Positions 44,530-53,109 of a stretch of 64,000 nt of DNA are shown one piece after another. The notes under the pieces were generated by a model that saw nothing but the letters and a program-made list of their open reading frames with translations, was not told the origin of the DNA and ran no database searches. This stretch comes from Luteimonas granuli (lineage in GTDB: Bacteria; Pseudomonadota; Gammaproteobacteria; Xanthomonadales; Xanthomonadaceae), in contig NZ_CP042218.1 in the NCBI RefSeq assembly GCF_007795095.1, positions 434,001-498,000 of the forward strand, given 5' to 3'. Both the position numbers and the translations under genes were made by a program. Numbering within the stretch: the first letter of the stretch is position 1; each line of letters opens with the position of its first letter.

Positions 44530-44768
44530 GCCGGCAGTGTACGGGCCTGATCACGGGGACGTTCCCCGGAGTTGCCCGGCCATTCCCCGGACGTTGCCCG
44601 GAGTGCGCGCCGCCCGCCGCGGCTGCAGGGGGGATGCCCGGCCGGGACGGGCTGCGCGGGCTCCACAAGGAGCGTCTTGTGCGACCGCGCGACGGCGCGC
44701 CAGGAACGCGGGAACGCGGGAACGCGCCGATTGCACGCCATCGCCCCCCGGAGTCGGGAGATGAACCG
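44530..44768. other. Non-coding gap with a degenerate repeat copy
   Basis: No gene. Bases 44612-44665 look like a degraded copy of the palindromic element described at 45577 and 45819 (shared GCCCGCCGCGG and GCAGGGGGGATGCCC, then CGGGACGGGCTG). A 28-base match to the inverse of 45484-45512 (TGCACGCCATCGCCCC...GGAGTC...GGAGA) lies at about 44733-44763. Confidence 0.5.
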
Positions 44769-44797
44769 AAAAAAGCCGCCGGCGCGATGCCGGCGGC
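44769..44797 (-). terminator. Terminator of the barrel protein gene
   Basis: On the minus strand GCCGCCGGC / GCCGGCGGC with a 5-base loop is followed by TTTTTT, 28 bases after the stop codon of the gene at 44825. Canonical intrinsic terminator. Confidence 0.9.
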
Positions 44798-44824
44798 TCC
44801 TTCCACTACCGAGAGATGCCGGAC

Positions 44825-45358
44825 TCAGAAGTCGAAGCGCACCTGCAACTGCGCCACATCGACGTCGGCATCGTCCATTTCGAACCGGCTGTACTCGCCG
44901 CGCAGGGCCACGTTGTCGGTGAAACGGTACTGCAGACCCAGACCATAGGTCGGATCGGTGCCGTCGTCGTCGGCGCGCAGGCCGGCGGAGCGGGCCTCGG
45001 CGTCCCAGCTGTGGAAACCCGCCTTGGCATAGCCGGAGAAGCGCTCGGTGAACGGCAGGGTGCCGACCGCGACCAGCGACACCGTGTCCGCCTCGAGCGA
45101 ACCCGGCGCCGTGTCGAAGTCGACCTCGCCGAAGTCCGTGTAGCCCAGCTCGACGCCGAAGTTCGGATGGAACTGGTAGCCACCGAACACCTGGAACGCG
45201 GTGTCCTCGTCGTCGATCAGGGGCTCGTCGATCATCGACTGGCCGACGCCGGCGCCGGCATACCAGCCCACCGGCTCGGCGGCCTGCGCGGACAGCGAGG
45301 TCGCGCCCAGGGCGAGGGCGAGGGTGGCGGCGGTCAGGAGGGAGGTCTTGTTGTTCAT
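44825..45358 (-). CDS. Small outer-membrane beta-barrel protein (OmpA-like barrel/porin family)
   Basis: 177 residues from ATG at 45358 (MNNKTSLLTAATLALALGATSLSAQA), with a clean signal peptide. The mature part has eight-strand-like alternation (GWYAGAGVGQSM, FQVFGGYQFHPNFGVELGYTDFG, SGYAKAGFHSWD, PTYGLGLQYRFTDNVALRGEYSRFE) and ends in VDVAQLQVRFDF, the C-terminal Phe of an outer-membrane barrel. Relatives are OmpA/OmpX-like small barrels. Function unknown. The gene is flanked on both sides by related repeat sequence. Confidence 0.85.
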   Translation of the reverse strand: MNNKTSLLTAATLALALGATSLSAQAAEPVGWYAGAGVGQSMIDEPLIDDEDTAFQVFGGYQFHPNFGVELGYTDFGEVDFDTAPGSLEADTVSLVAVGTLPFTERFSGYAKAGFHSWDAEARSAGLRADDDGTDPTYGLGLQYRFTDNVALRGEYSRFEMDDADVDVAQLQVRFDF

Positions 45359-45576
45359 TCCGTGGGGATCCTTTTCTGGTTCACGTGCCTCCAATCTATG
45401 ACCGCCAGCCTGGAAACAAAGTGAATGAAATCGCACTCGTCGTTCCACCCATGGAACGAATTCCGCGGAGTTTTCTGATCCTTCTCCAGACTCCGGGGCG
45501 ATGGCGTGCAGTTGGCGCGCGTGTCGCACATCTGGCGCAGCGTTGCGCCTTGAAGTCGCCTCGTTGCGGTCCGCGC

Positions 45577-45694
45577 AGCCCGTCCCGCACACAGGGGGTG
45601 TGCTCCCCGGCCGTCTCCGCGTCCTGCTCCCATCGGCCGGCCGCCGGCCATCCATGGCCGGCTGTCCGCACACCCCCTGTGCGCGGGACGGGCT
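45577..45694. repeat. Palindromic element A
   Basis: 26-base arms 45577-45602 and 45669-45694 (one mismatch), starting AGCCCGTCCCGC, enclose 66 bases. The interior is closely similar, in inverse orientation, to the interior of element B. Resembles a REPIN or small MITE rather than a coding sequence. Confidence 0.7.
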
Positions 45695-45818
45695 CCGGCG
45701 TTCTTGGCTTCGGGAGGGAAGATCAAAAGCGGCGGAGCCGGGCAGCTCCCGGCATGACGCCCTCCGTTTTGACGCGAACGTCGGCGTAGCCCTCGTCCCG
45801 ACCGCGACCAAAGGTCGT

Positions 45819-45934
45819 GCCCGCCGCGGACGCAGGGGGGATGCCCAGAGCCGGCCATGGATGGCCGGCGGCCGGATCTGGGAGCAGGACGCGGAGAATC
45901 CGGCTGGGCATCCCCCCCTGCGTCCGTGGCGGGC
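45819..45934. repeat. Palindromic element B
   Basis: 30/31-base arms 45819-45848 and 45904-45934 (GCCCGCCGCGG...), one mismatch and one extra base, enclose a 55-base interior including GGCCATGGATGGCCGGCGG and GGGAGCAGGACGCGGAGA. The interior is the inverse of that of element A. The two copies lie 124 bases apart as an inverted pair. Confidence 0.7.
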
Positions 45935-45985
45935 GGCCAGGACTCGAACGCAGCGTCCGTGGCGGCCTGCCCGGACTCGAACGGA
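45920..45985. repeat. Tandem 33-bp duplication
   Basis: Two copies, 45920-45952 and 45953-45985, both beginning GCGTCCGTGGCGG and ending GGACTCGAACG(C/G)(A), directly after (and overlapping) element B. The remaining 650-base gap (45359-46016) contains no other gene that I can support. Confidence 0.6.
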
Positions 45986-46016
45986 GCCTCGATCGGGAGA
46001 AGAACCAATTCTGCTC

Positions 46017-46598
46017 TCACTGGAAGAGTCCCGGCTGCGCGGGCGGATAGATCACGAGATCACCATTCGGCCGCGCGTCCGGGTGCAGCGGGTGCGGCTG
46101 CACGTGTGTGGCATCGATGATGTGCAACACCTCGATGCCACGCTGCCGCAGCACATCCGAGACCAGTCGCCGGTGACAGCGCCACCACACCGCCTCCGCG
46201 CACATCAGCGCCGTCCGCGCGCGCGCGGCCAGCCCCAGCGCCAGATGCAGCCCTTCGGCAAATTCGGCGCTGGCCATGTGGTCGGCGTAGCCCTGGAAGG
46301 CGGCGTTGCGCCATGCGCCGTTGGGCGACCCCGGTTGCACGCGGCGGCGGCCGCCGAGCTGCGGGAGCCACAGGTACTCGAGGCCGGCGGCGGGCAGGCC
46401 CTCCGCCATCGCCTCGCCGGCGAACCAGGAATGGCGGCGCGAAGCCGGGAACCGGCGCACGTCGGCGATCGCGCCGATCCGCTGCGAAGCCAGGACGGAC
46501 AGGAACTCTTCCCACGAACGGGTGGAATGGCCGACGGTCCACACGGTGTCGACGTCGGCGCCGGCCGGCAGTGGAGGCCTGGCGGGTGGATCGGACAT
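46017..46598 (-). CDS. DUF488 family protein
   Basis: A 193-residue cytoplasmic protein. Family features: VWTVGHSTRSWEEFLSVLASQRIGAIADVRRFPASRR at the N-terminus, LPQLGGRRR in the middle, and MCAEAVWWRCHRRLVSDVL with the conserved Cys...CHR near the C-terminus. The biochemical role of DUF488 is not established. It lies 5 bases downstream of the nucleotide-sugar dehydrogenase gene, so the two are cotranscribed, although no functional link is evident. Confidence 0.85.
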   Translation of the reverse strand: MSDPPARPPLPAGADVDTVWTVGHSTRSWEEFLSVLASQRIGAIADVRRFPASRRHSWFAGEAMAEGLPAAGLEYLWLPQLGGRRRVQPGSPNGAWRNAAFQGYADHMASAEFAEGLHLALGLAARARTALMCAEAVWWRCHRRLVSDVLRQRGIEVLHIIDATHVQPHPLHPDARPNGDLVIYPPAQPGLFQ

Positions 46599-46603
46599 GG
46601 GCT

Positions 46604-47887
46604 CTAGAGTCTCCCGTCCACCGCCTCCCGCGGCAGCACGTACTTCACGTCATACAGCACCGCGCCCGGCTTGCCGTGCGCCCGGATGCCCGCGGCTCCG
46701 AGCCTGCGGAACTCCTCGTGCGCGACCGCCACCACGATCGCGTCGTACTCCCCTTCGCCCGGTCTGCACAGCGACAGGCCGTACTCGCGCCTCGCCTCGG
46801 CGGCATCGACCCAGGGATCGTGGACGTCGACCCGTGCGTTGTAGCTCTGGAGCGCCGAAACGATGTCGACCACCCGGGTGTTGCGCAGGTCCGGGCAGTT
46901 CTCCTTGAACGCCAGCCCCAGCACCAGGATCCGCGCACGCACCGGGTTGATGCCGTTGCGCACCATCAGCCGGATCACCTCGTGCGCGACATAGGCCCCC
47001 ATGCCGTCGTTCGTCCGCCGCCCCGCCAGGATCACGTCCGGGTGGTGCCCCACCTCCTGCGCCTTGTGCGTCAGGTAGTAGGGGTCCACGCCGATGCAGT
47101 GTCCGCCCACCAGGCCCGGCCGGAATGGCAGGAAGTTCCACTTGGTGCCCGCCGCCTCCAGCACTTCCAGGGTGTCGATGCCCAGCTTGTTGAACAGGAT
47201 CGCCAGGTCGTTGACCAGGGCGATGTTGAGATCGCGCTGCGTGTTCTCGATCACCTTGGCGGCCTCGGCCACCCGGATGCTGCTGGTCCTGTGCGTGCCG
47301 GCGGCGATGATGCTGGCATACAGCGCATCGACGAAGGCCGCCGCCGCGGGCGTCGAACCCGACGTCACCTTGAGGATGCCGGTCAGGCGATGGTTCTTGT
47401 CGCCGGGGTTGATGCGCTCCGGGCTGTAGCCGCAGAAGAAGTCCCGGTTGAACGTCAGCCCGCTCGTCCGCTCCAGGATCGGCACGCACACCTCCTCGGT
47501 GCAGCCGGGATAGACGGTGCTCTCGTAGACCACGGTGTCCCCGGGCGCGAGCACCCTGCCCAGCGCTTCGCTGGCCGCGCGCAGGGGGCCGAGGTCGGGG
47601 CGCCGCGCGCCGTCGATCGGCGTGGGCACGGTCACGATATAGACGTTGCAGGGGGCGATGTCGTCCAGGTCGCTGGTGAAAACCAGGCGCGTGGCCTGCG
47701 CCAACAGCCCGGGCTCGACCTCGAGGGTGCTGTCGCGGCCGGCCCTCAGCTCGCCGATCCGGGCGGCGTCGATGTCGAAGCCGACCGTGTCGTACTGCTT
47801 GCCGAGCTCGACCGCGAGCGGCAGGCCCACGTACCCCAGCCCCACCACGGCGATCCGGGTGGCCTCGGGCGAAGGAAACTCACTCAT
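46604..47887 (-). CDS. UDP-N-acetyl-sugar 6-dehydrogenase (TviB/WbpA-like)
   Basis: A 427-residue nucleotide-sugar dehydrogenase. N-terminal NAD domain VVGLGYVGLPLAVELGKQYDTVGFDID (GxGxxG), VTVPTPID, ESTVYPGCTEE and FCGYSPERINPGDKNH. Catalytic Cys in GGHCIGVDPYYLTHKAQEVG. C-terminal UDP-binding domain VLGLAFKENCPDLRNTRVVDIV. The VYPGCTEE...GYSPERINPGDKNH run is typical of the UDP-GalNAc/GlcNAc dehydrogenase group that makes uronic acids for O-antigen or capsule. It leads a two-gene unit with the DUF488 gene. Confidence 0.9.
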   Translation of the reverse strand: MSEFPSPEATRIAVVGLGYVGLPLAVELGKQYDTVGFDIDAARIGELRAGRDSTLEVEPGLLAQATRLVFTSDLDDIAPCNVYIVTVPTPIDGARRPDLGPLRAASEALGRVLAPGDTVVYESTVYPGCTEEVCVPILERTSGLTFNRDFFCGYSPERINPGDKNHRLTGILKVTSGSTPAAAAFVDALYASIIAAGTHRTSSIRVAEAAKVIENTQRDLNIALVNDLAILFNKLGIDTLEVLEAAGTKWNFLPFRPGLVGGHCIGVDPYYLTHKAQEVGHHPDVILAGRRTNDGMGAYVAHEVIRLMVRNGINPVRARILVLGLAFKENCPDLRNTRVVDIVSALQSYNARVDVHDPWVDAAEARREYGLSLCRPGEGEYDAIVVAVAHEEFRRLGAAGIRAHGKPGAVLYDVKYVLPREAVDGRL

Positions 47888-48021
47888 TGCACCCCCTTTT
47901 GCGTCACGGTCGTCCCCGCGCGCGCGGAATCTTCATCCATAACGTCCATTGTCGCCGTCCCCGGCCGCCCTCGCGATGTTGTCGTCACCAGCGTACCCGC
48001 GACCAGGGGGCCCGGAAACGG

Positions 48022-48048
48022 AAAAGCCGCCCACGGGGGGCGGCTTTC
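48022..48048 (-). terminator. Terminator after tRNA-Cys
   Basis: GCCGCCC / GGGCGGC stem, flanked by AAAA on the left and TTT on the right, downstream of the minus-strand tRNA-Cys. On the minus strand it ends in TTTTCC. Confidence 0.75.
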
Positions 48049-48051
48049 GTC

Positions 48052-48125
48052 TGGAGGCCTGAGTCGGAATCGAACCGGCGTACGCGGATTTGCAGTCCGC
48101 TGCATGACCACTCTGCCATCAGGCC
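48052..48125 (-). tRNA. tRNA-Cys (anticodon GCA)
   Basis: 74 bases with encoded CCA and discriminator U. Acceptor GGCCTGA / TCAGGCC, anticodon stem GCGGA / TCCGC around loop CTGCAAA (GCA), T-arm GCCGGTTCGATTCCGAC. Cotranscribed behind tRNA-Gly. Confidence 0.96.
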
Positions 48126-48172
48126 GATGGGCTGATACGACAAGACCCCGTTTCCGGGGCCTTGTCAAATAC

Positions 48173-48248
<76 letters not shown>

Positions 48249-48284
48249 GTTGAGCCCGCCATTTTACGGTTAAGCGTCAGGGTG

Positions 48285-48893
48285 TCAACTCCCCGCTTCC
48301 CGGCGTTCACCCTCCTTCAGCGCCGGCCAGGCCGCACGCAGGTACAGGAAGGCGGACCAGAGGGTCAGCAGCGCCGCTGCGGCGAGCAGCCAGTCGCCGA
48401 TGTGGAAGATCGGCTCGCCCAGCCAGGGCTGGGGCCGCGGCGGATTCTTGTCCGGGGTCACGGCGTAGAGCAGGCACAGCAGCGCGACCATCTGCACCAC
48501 GGTCTTGATCTTGCCGATGGTGGCCACTTTCACCGTGGCCCGCTGGCCGAGCTCGGCCATCCATTCGCGCAGCGCCGAGACCGCGATCTCGCGGCCCACG
48601 ATCACCGCCGCCCAGAACGCCATCCACGGCGTCGGGTGGCCCTGGACGATCAGGAACAGCGCGGTGGCGACCATCAGCTTGTCGGCCACCGGGTCGAGGA
48701 AGGCACCGAAGGCCGAGTACAGGTGGTAGCGCCGGGCGATCCAGCCGTCGAGCCAGTCGGTGACGGCGGCCAGGCCGAACACCGCGGCGGTGGCGAAATT
48801 GCTCCACTGCCAGGGCATGTAGAAGGTCGCCACCATCACCGGGATCAGCACGATGCGCAGCAGGGTCAGCCAGGTGGGGACAGTGAGCTTCAT
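48285..48893 (-). CDS. pgsA: CDP-diacylglycerol-glycerol-3-phosphate 3-phosphatidyltransferase
   Basis: A 202-residue integral membrane enzyme that commits CDP-diacylglycerol to phosphatidylglycerol and cardiolipin. The CDP-alcohol phosphotransferase motif is complete: DWLDGWIARRYHLYSAFGAFLDPVADK (DGxxAR...GxxxDxxxD). Several membrane helices follow (LMVATALFLIVQG, VVQMVALLCLLYAV, WLLAAAALLTLWSAFLY). The ATG overlaps the uvrC stop by 4 bases, so expression is coupled, a gene order shared by many gammaproteobacteria. Confidence 0.95.
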   Translation of the reverse strand: MKLTVPTWLTLLRIVLIPVMVATFYMPWQWSNFATAAVFGLAAVTDWLDGWIARRYHLYSAFGAFLDPVADKLMVATALFLIVQGHPTPWMAFWAAVIVGREIAVSALREWMAELGQRATVKVATIGKIKTVVQMVALLCLLYAVTPDKNPPRPQPWLGEPIFHIGDWLLAAAALLTLWSAFLYLRAAWPALKEGERREAGS

Positions 48894-50809
48894 GGGTCCT
48901 TTGCGAGTCGCACGGCGCCGGGCGCGGGGGCGTCCAGCCCGTGGAGTGTGGCGTAAATCCGTTCGGCGAGTGCGACATTGACACCCTCGACGCGCGCGAT
49001 CTCTTCCACCCCCGCCGCGCGCAGGCCACCCAGCCCTCCGAAATGCTTGAGCAGGGCCGCGCGTCGGCGCGGACCGATGCCCGGGATGTCCTCGAGCCTG
49101 CTGGTGCTGCGCGCCTTCTGCCGCCGCCCGCGATGGCCGGTGATGGCGAAGCGGTGGGCTTCGTCGCGTACCTGCTGCACCAGCTGCAGGCCGGGCGACG
49201 CCGCACCGGGCTTCAGTTCCCGACCGTCCGGCAGCAGCAGGGTCTCGTCGCCGGCCTTGCGCGCCTCGCCCTTGGCCACGCCGACCACGGAGATACCGGG
49301 GATGCCCAGCTCGGCCAGCACCGCGTTGGCCTGGGACACCTGCCCTGCCCCGCCGTCGATCAGCAGCACGTCGGGCAACACGGCGTCGTCGTTGCCGGCC
49401 GCGCGCCTGAACCGGCGGCTCAGCGCCTGGTGCATCGCAGCGTAGTCGTCGCCGGGCTCGATGCCGGCGATGTTGTAGCGGCGGTACTGGCCGCGCACCG
49501 GGCCTTCGGCGTCGAACACCACCTGGGAGGCGACGGCGGCCTCGCCCATGGTGTGGCTGATGTCGAAGCACTCGATGCGCCTGGCCGGTTCGGCCAGGCC
49601 CAGCAGTTCGCGCAGGGATTCCGCGCGCGCGGCCTGGGCCGCCTGGCTTCCGAGCATCGTGGCCAGCGAGTTCTCCGCGTTGCGCCGGGCGAGATCCAGG
49701 TAGCCGGCGCGCTCCCCGCGGACGCTGGTCTTGATGGCGACGCGATGGCCGGCGGTGAGGGCGAAGGCCTCCTCCAGCACCGGCACATCCGCGATCGTGC
49801 GGTCGAGCACGATCTCGCGCGGCGGTGAATGCGCGGTGTAGTACTGGGCGACGAAGGCACCGAGCACTTCGGCCGGATCTTCGGCGCCGTTGGTCTTCGG
49901 GAAGAAGGCGCGGGTTCCGAAATTGCGGCCGTCCCGGAACGCCAGCAGCAGCACGCAGGCGCTGGCGCCCTGCATGGCGATGGCGAGCACGTCGAGGTCG
50001 GCGGCACGGCCGTCGACGTACTGGCGGGCCTGCATGCCGCGCAGACTGGCCAGCACGTCGCGCAGGCGCGCGGCCTCCTCGAAGGCCAGGCGCGCGCTCG
50101 CCGCCTCCATGGCGTCGCCCAGTTCCACCAGCAGCTCGTCGCTGTGGCCCTCCAGGAACAGGCGCACGCGGCGGACCGCGGCCGCGTAGTCGTCGGCGTC
50201 GACCCGACCCACGCAGGGCGCGCTGCAGCGACCGATCTGGTGCTGCAGGCAGGGCCGGGTGCGATTGCGGAAGACGCTGTCCTCGCAGCTGCGCAGCTTG
50301 AACAGCTTGTGCAGCATGTTGAGGGTCTCGCGCACCGCCACCACGCTGGGGTACGGCCCGTAGTAGCGCCCCGGCACGGACTGCGGGCCCCGGTGCAGCG
50401 CGATGCGCGGCCAGGCCTCGCGGGTCAGCAGCAGGTACGGGTAGCTCTTGTCGTCGCGCAGAAGCACGTTGTAGCGCGGCTTCAGCGACTTGATCAGCTG
50501 GTTCTCCAGCAGCAGGGCCTCGGCCTCGGTCCGGGTGACCGTGACCTCCATGCGCGCCACCTGCGACAGCATCGACAGGATCCGGGCGCTCTTCGGGCTG
50601 GCGCTGAAGTAGCTGGCCACGCGCTTCCTGAGCGCGCCTGCCTTGCCCACGTAGAGCACGCCGTCGCTGGCGTCATACATGCGGTACACGCCCGGGGCGG
50701 TGCTGAGTCCGCGGACGAAGGCCTTGCCGTCGAAGGCCTGCGCGCCGCCGGGGGCGCCATCCGCGCCGAGCGCGCCGCCGTCGACCGCGCGGTCGCCGGG
50801 CGCGGTCAT
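48890..50809 (-). CDS. uvrC: Excinuclease ABC subunit C
   Basis: A 639-residue nucleotide-excision-repair nuclease. N-terminal GIY-YIG domain (PGVYRMYDASDGVLYVGKAGALRKRVASYF, about 38-70). UVR motif region (FLEGHSDELLVELGDAMEAASARLAFEEAARLRD). RNase H-like C-terminal nuclease (ECFDISHTMGEAAVASQVVFD; DVLLIDGGAGQ; DEAHRFA) and a terminal HhH domain (LEDIPGIGPRRRAALLKHFGGL). It carries a Gly/Ala-rich N-terminal extension of about 25 residues. It overlaps pgsA and the upstream NHL gene by 4 bases each. Confidence 0.95.
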   Translation of the reverse strand: MTAPGDRAVDGGALGADGAPGGAQAFDGKAFVRGLSTAPGVYRMYDASDGVLYVGKAGALRKRVASYFSASPKSARILSMLSQVARMEVTVTRTEAEALLLENQLIKSLKPRYNVLLRDDKSYPYLLLTREAWPRIALHRGPQSVPGRYYGPYPSVVAVRETLNMLHKLFKLRSCEDSVFRNRTRPCLQHQIGRCSAPCVGRVDADDYAAAVRRVRLFLEGHSDELLVELGDAMEAASARLAFEEAARLRDVLASLRGMQARQYVDGRAADLDVLAIAMQGASACVLLLAFRDGRNFGTRAFFPKTNGAEDPAEVLGAFVAQYYTAHSPPREIVLDRTIADVPVLEEAFALTAGHRVAIKTSVRGERAGYLDLARRNAENSLATMLGSQAAQAARAESLRELLGLAEPARRIECFDISHTMGEAAVASQVVFDAEGPVRGQYRRYNIAGIEPGDDYAAMHQALSRRFRRAAGNDDAVLPDVLLIDGGAGQVSQANAVLAELGIPGISVVGVAKGEARKAGDETLLLPDGRELKPGAASPGLQLVQQVRDEAHRFAITGHRGRRQKARSTSRLEDIPGIGPRRRAALLKHFGGLGGLRAAGVEEIARVEGVNVALAERIYATLHGLDAPAPGAVRLAKDP

Positions 50810-52236
50810 TCGCCGATGGGAACGTGCTTCAGGCTGCCGTCCCGGGTGTCGTAGCGGAGCACAGCGTGGGCATCGGTGTCCGCGATCCAGACCACGCCGT
50901 CCGCCACCGCCATGCCGCCGGGCGCATGCAGGCGCTGGGGAAGCTCCACGGTGGTGAGTTCGCCGCCGCCCAGGCGCAGCGAACGCAGGCTGTCATTGCC
51001 GCTGTCCGCGATCCACAGCACGGGCGAGTCCGGGTCGAGCGCGATGGCCTGTGGATGCTGCAGCCGCGCGGCGGCACGGGCACCGTCGGCGTTGCCGTGA
51101 CTCCAGGCGTCCTCGCCGACCAGGGTCGTGACCGCACCGGTTCGTGCGTTGGCCGAACGGATGGCGGAGCCGGCGGCATCGCAGACGTAGACCACCTGTT
51201 GGATCGAGGCCAGCGAGGAAGGCTCGGCGAAGGCCGCGGCCTCCCGCACGCCGTCGATCACCGCGACGCTGCCCGAACCGGCCAGCAGCGACAGCGCCGG
51301 CGCCCCGAGCAGGTCGAAGCGCCAGACGCGGTTGTCGCCGGCTGTGGCGATGTACAGGCCGCCCGCGGCGAGCGAGACCGCGCACGGCTGGTCGAAGGCG
51401 ACGATGCGCGGATCGTCCACGGGCCCTTGCGCGGGCGTACCGGGGCGGCCGGCGCCGACCAGGGTGTCGATGTCGCCACTGCGCAGCTTCACGCGGCGCA
51501 CCGCGTGGTTGCCCGTATCGGCGACGTACAGCGTGTCGCGCTCGATGGCCAGGCCATGCGGACGGTTGAACGCCGCCAGTTCCATCGGTCCGTCGATGAA
51601 ACCCGCGCCGCCGCTGCCGAACTGGCGCAGCACGCGGCCGCTGAGGTCGCATTCGAGCACCCGGTGGTGGCCGCTGTCGGCCACGTAGAGGTAGTTGCCC
51701 GACAGGGCCAGCCCGATCGGGAAGCTCAGCGGCAGGATGGGCTCGCCTCCGCGCCGCATCTCGACGCGCTCGGCGTTGAGCGAGCGCGGCGCGACCTCGG
51801 CCTGCAGGCGGCTGACCGCGGCGTCGATCCCGCGCAGCTGGCCGTCGCCGACGAAGCGCTCCCGTATCCGGCCGGCGGCATCGATCAGCACCACGGTGGG
51901 CCAGGCCTCGATGCCGTGGTGCTGCCAGAGCGTCCAGTCCGCGTCATGGCCGACCGGGAAGTCCGGCCGGTTGCGGGCGAAGCGCTTGCCGATGCGTCGC
52001 GCATCGCGTTCGTGGTCGAAGCGCGGCACGTTCACCGCGACCACGTTCAGACGGTCGGGATGCCGGTTGCGCAGATGGCCCAGGTCGACCAGCGTCTGAT
52101 TGCACCATGCCGATCCGGCATTGACGAAGGCAAGGGCGGTCACGCGGCCCCGCAGCTGCGCCATGCGCAGCGGCTCGGTGGTGTTCAGCCAGTCGATGCC
52201 GGGCGGGAACTCGGGGGCGAGCATTGCAGCATCCAT
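50806..52236 (-). CDS. Thioredoxin-like / NHL-repeat protein (NHLRC2-like)
   Basis: 476 residues from ATG at 52236 (MDAAMLAPEFPPGIDWLNTTEPL). The N-terminal thioredoxin-fold domain (ALAFVNAGSAWCNQTLVDLGHL...FPVGHDADWTLWQHHGIEAWPTVVLIDAAG) has one Cys instead of CxxC. A beta-propeller of NHL repeats follows (LYVADSGHHRVLECDLSG, LYVADTGNHAVRRV, LYIATAGDNRVWRF, LWIADSGNDSLRSL). This matches the architecture of NHLRC2. No signal peptide, so cytoplasmic. Its stop overlaps the uvrC ATG (ATGA). The role in bacteria is unknown. Confidence 0.82.
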   Translation of the reverse strand: MDAAMLAPEFPPGIDWLNTTEPLRMAQLRGRVTALAFVNAGSAWCNQTLVDLGHLRNRHPDRLNVVAVNVPRFDHERDARRIGKRFARNRPDFPVGHDADWTLWQHHGIEAWPTVVLIDAAGRIRERFVGDGQLRGIDAAVSRLQAEVAPRSLNAERVEMRRGGEPILPLSFPIGLALSGNYLYVADSGHHRVLECDLSGRVLRQFGSGGAGFIDGPMELAAFNRPHGLAIERDTLYVADTGNHAVRRVKLRSGDIDTLVGAGRPGTPAQGPVDDPRIVAFDQPCAVSLAAGGLYIATAGDNRVWRFDLLGAPALSLLAGSGSVAVIDGVREAAAFAEPSSLASIQQVVYVCDAAGSAIRSANARTGAVTTLVGEDAWSHGNADGARAAARLQHPQAIALDPDSPVLWIADSGNDSLRSLRLGGGELTTVELPQRLHAPGGMAVADGVVWIADTDAHAVLRYDTRDGSLKHVPIGE

Positions 52237-52273
52237 GGGGCCATTATGCCGTGTCCCTGCCGCCCCCGCGCTG

Positions 52274-53053
52274 TCAGGCACCGCCGGCCGTCGCGATCCG
52301 GCGTTCGGCGCGCTCGAGGTCCTCCGGCGTGTCCACGCCTGGCGGGAACGGCTCCGGGGACAGCTCCACGGCGATACGATGGCCATGCTCCAGCGCCCGC
52401 AGCTGCTCCAGTGACTCGATGCGCTCGAGCACGGTGGGCGGCAACGCCGCAAACCGCTTCAGGAAGCCGACGCGATACGCGTAGATGCCGATGTGGCGCA
52501 ACCAATGGCCTCCCGGCGGCAGCCGGGACCGGTCTTCGGGCGTGGCCCAGGCGTCGCGCGGCCAGGGTACTGGCGCGCGGCTGAAATAGAGGGCGTCGCC
52601 GTTCGCGGCGCGCACCAGCTTCACGGCGTTGGGATCGGCGAGCGTGGCCGCGTCCTCCACCGGCGTGGCCAGGGTGGCCATCCCGGCACCGGACCCGACC
52701 AGGGTGCGCGCCACGGTGCGGATTCCCGCGGCCGGCGCGAAAGGCTCGTCGCCCTGCAGGTTGACCACGACGGTATCGTCCGACCAGCCGGCGATCGCGG
52801 CGCATTCGGCCAGCCGGTCGCTGCCCGAGGCATGGGCGGGGGAGGTCATGGCGATCCGCACGCCGGTGCCCGCAAGGGCATCGGCGATGCGGGCGTCGTC
52901 GGCGGCGACCCAGACCTCGTCGGCTCCCGCCGCCAGGGCGCGCCGCGCCACGTGCAGCACCAGGGGTTCGCCCGCGAGCGGGCGCAGGGGCTTGCCGGGC
53001 AGGCGGGTGGCCGCGTAGCGGGCCGGGATCGCGACGACGAAGGGCTGGTCCAT
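52274..53053 (-). CDS. kdsB: 3-deoxy-manno-octulosonate (Kdo) cytidylyltransferase
   Basis: 259 residues from ATG at 53053. The motif [30 protein letters not shown] at the N-terminus is the KdsB nucleotide-binding signature; [22 protein letters not shown] and [16 protein letters not shown] follow. It activates Kdo as CMP-Kdo for lipid A-core assembly in the cytoplasm. It is 56 bases downstream of lpxK, the adjacent lipid A gene. Confidence 0.95.
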   Translation of the reverse strand: MDQPFVVAIPARYAATRLPGKPLRPLAGEPLVLHVARRALAAGADEVWVAADDARIADALAGTGVRIAMTSPAHASGSDRLAECAAIAGWSDDTVVVNLQGDEPFAPAAGIRTVARTLVGSGAGMATLATPVEDAATLADPNAVKLVRAANGDALYFSRAPVPWPRDAWATPEDRSRLPPGGHWLRHIGIYAYRVGFLKRFAALPPTVLERIESLEQLRALEHGHRIAVELSPEPFPPGVDTPEDLERAERRIATAGGA

Positions 53054-53109
53054 GCGCGGATTGTGCCAGTGTCCCTGCGGTGTCCCGCGAATCGCCGGAA
53101 CAGGAGCAG

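Noticed and set aside
44600..46000. Possible CRISPR array
   Set aside because: Repeats are palindromic and few, with no regularly spaced direct-repeat units and no cas genes nearby.
45385..46120. Several overlapping frames in the repeat region
   Set aside because: They come from palindromic repeats (HTPCARDGLRR-type translations), not from conserved protein.
47888..48021. Possible riboswitch or leader upstream of the sugar dehydrogenase gene
   Set aside because: No conserved aptamer pattern is visible; only a short GC-rich gap ending at the tRNA terminator.
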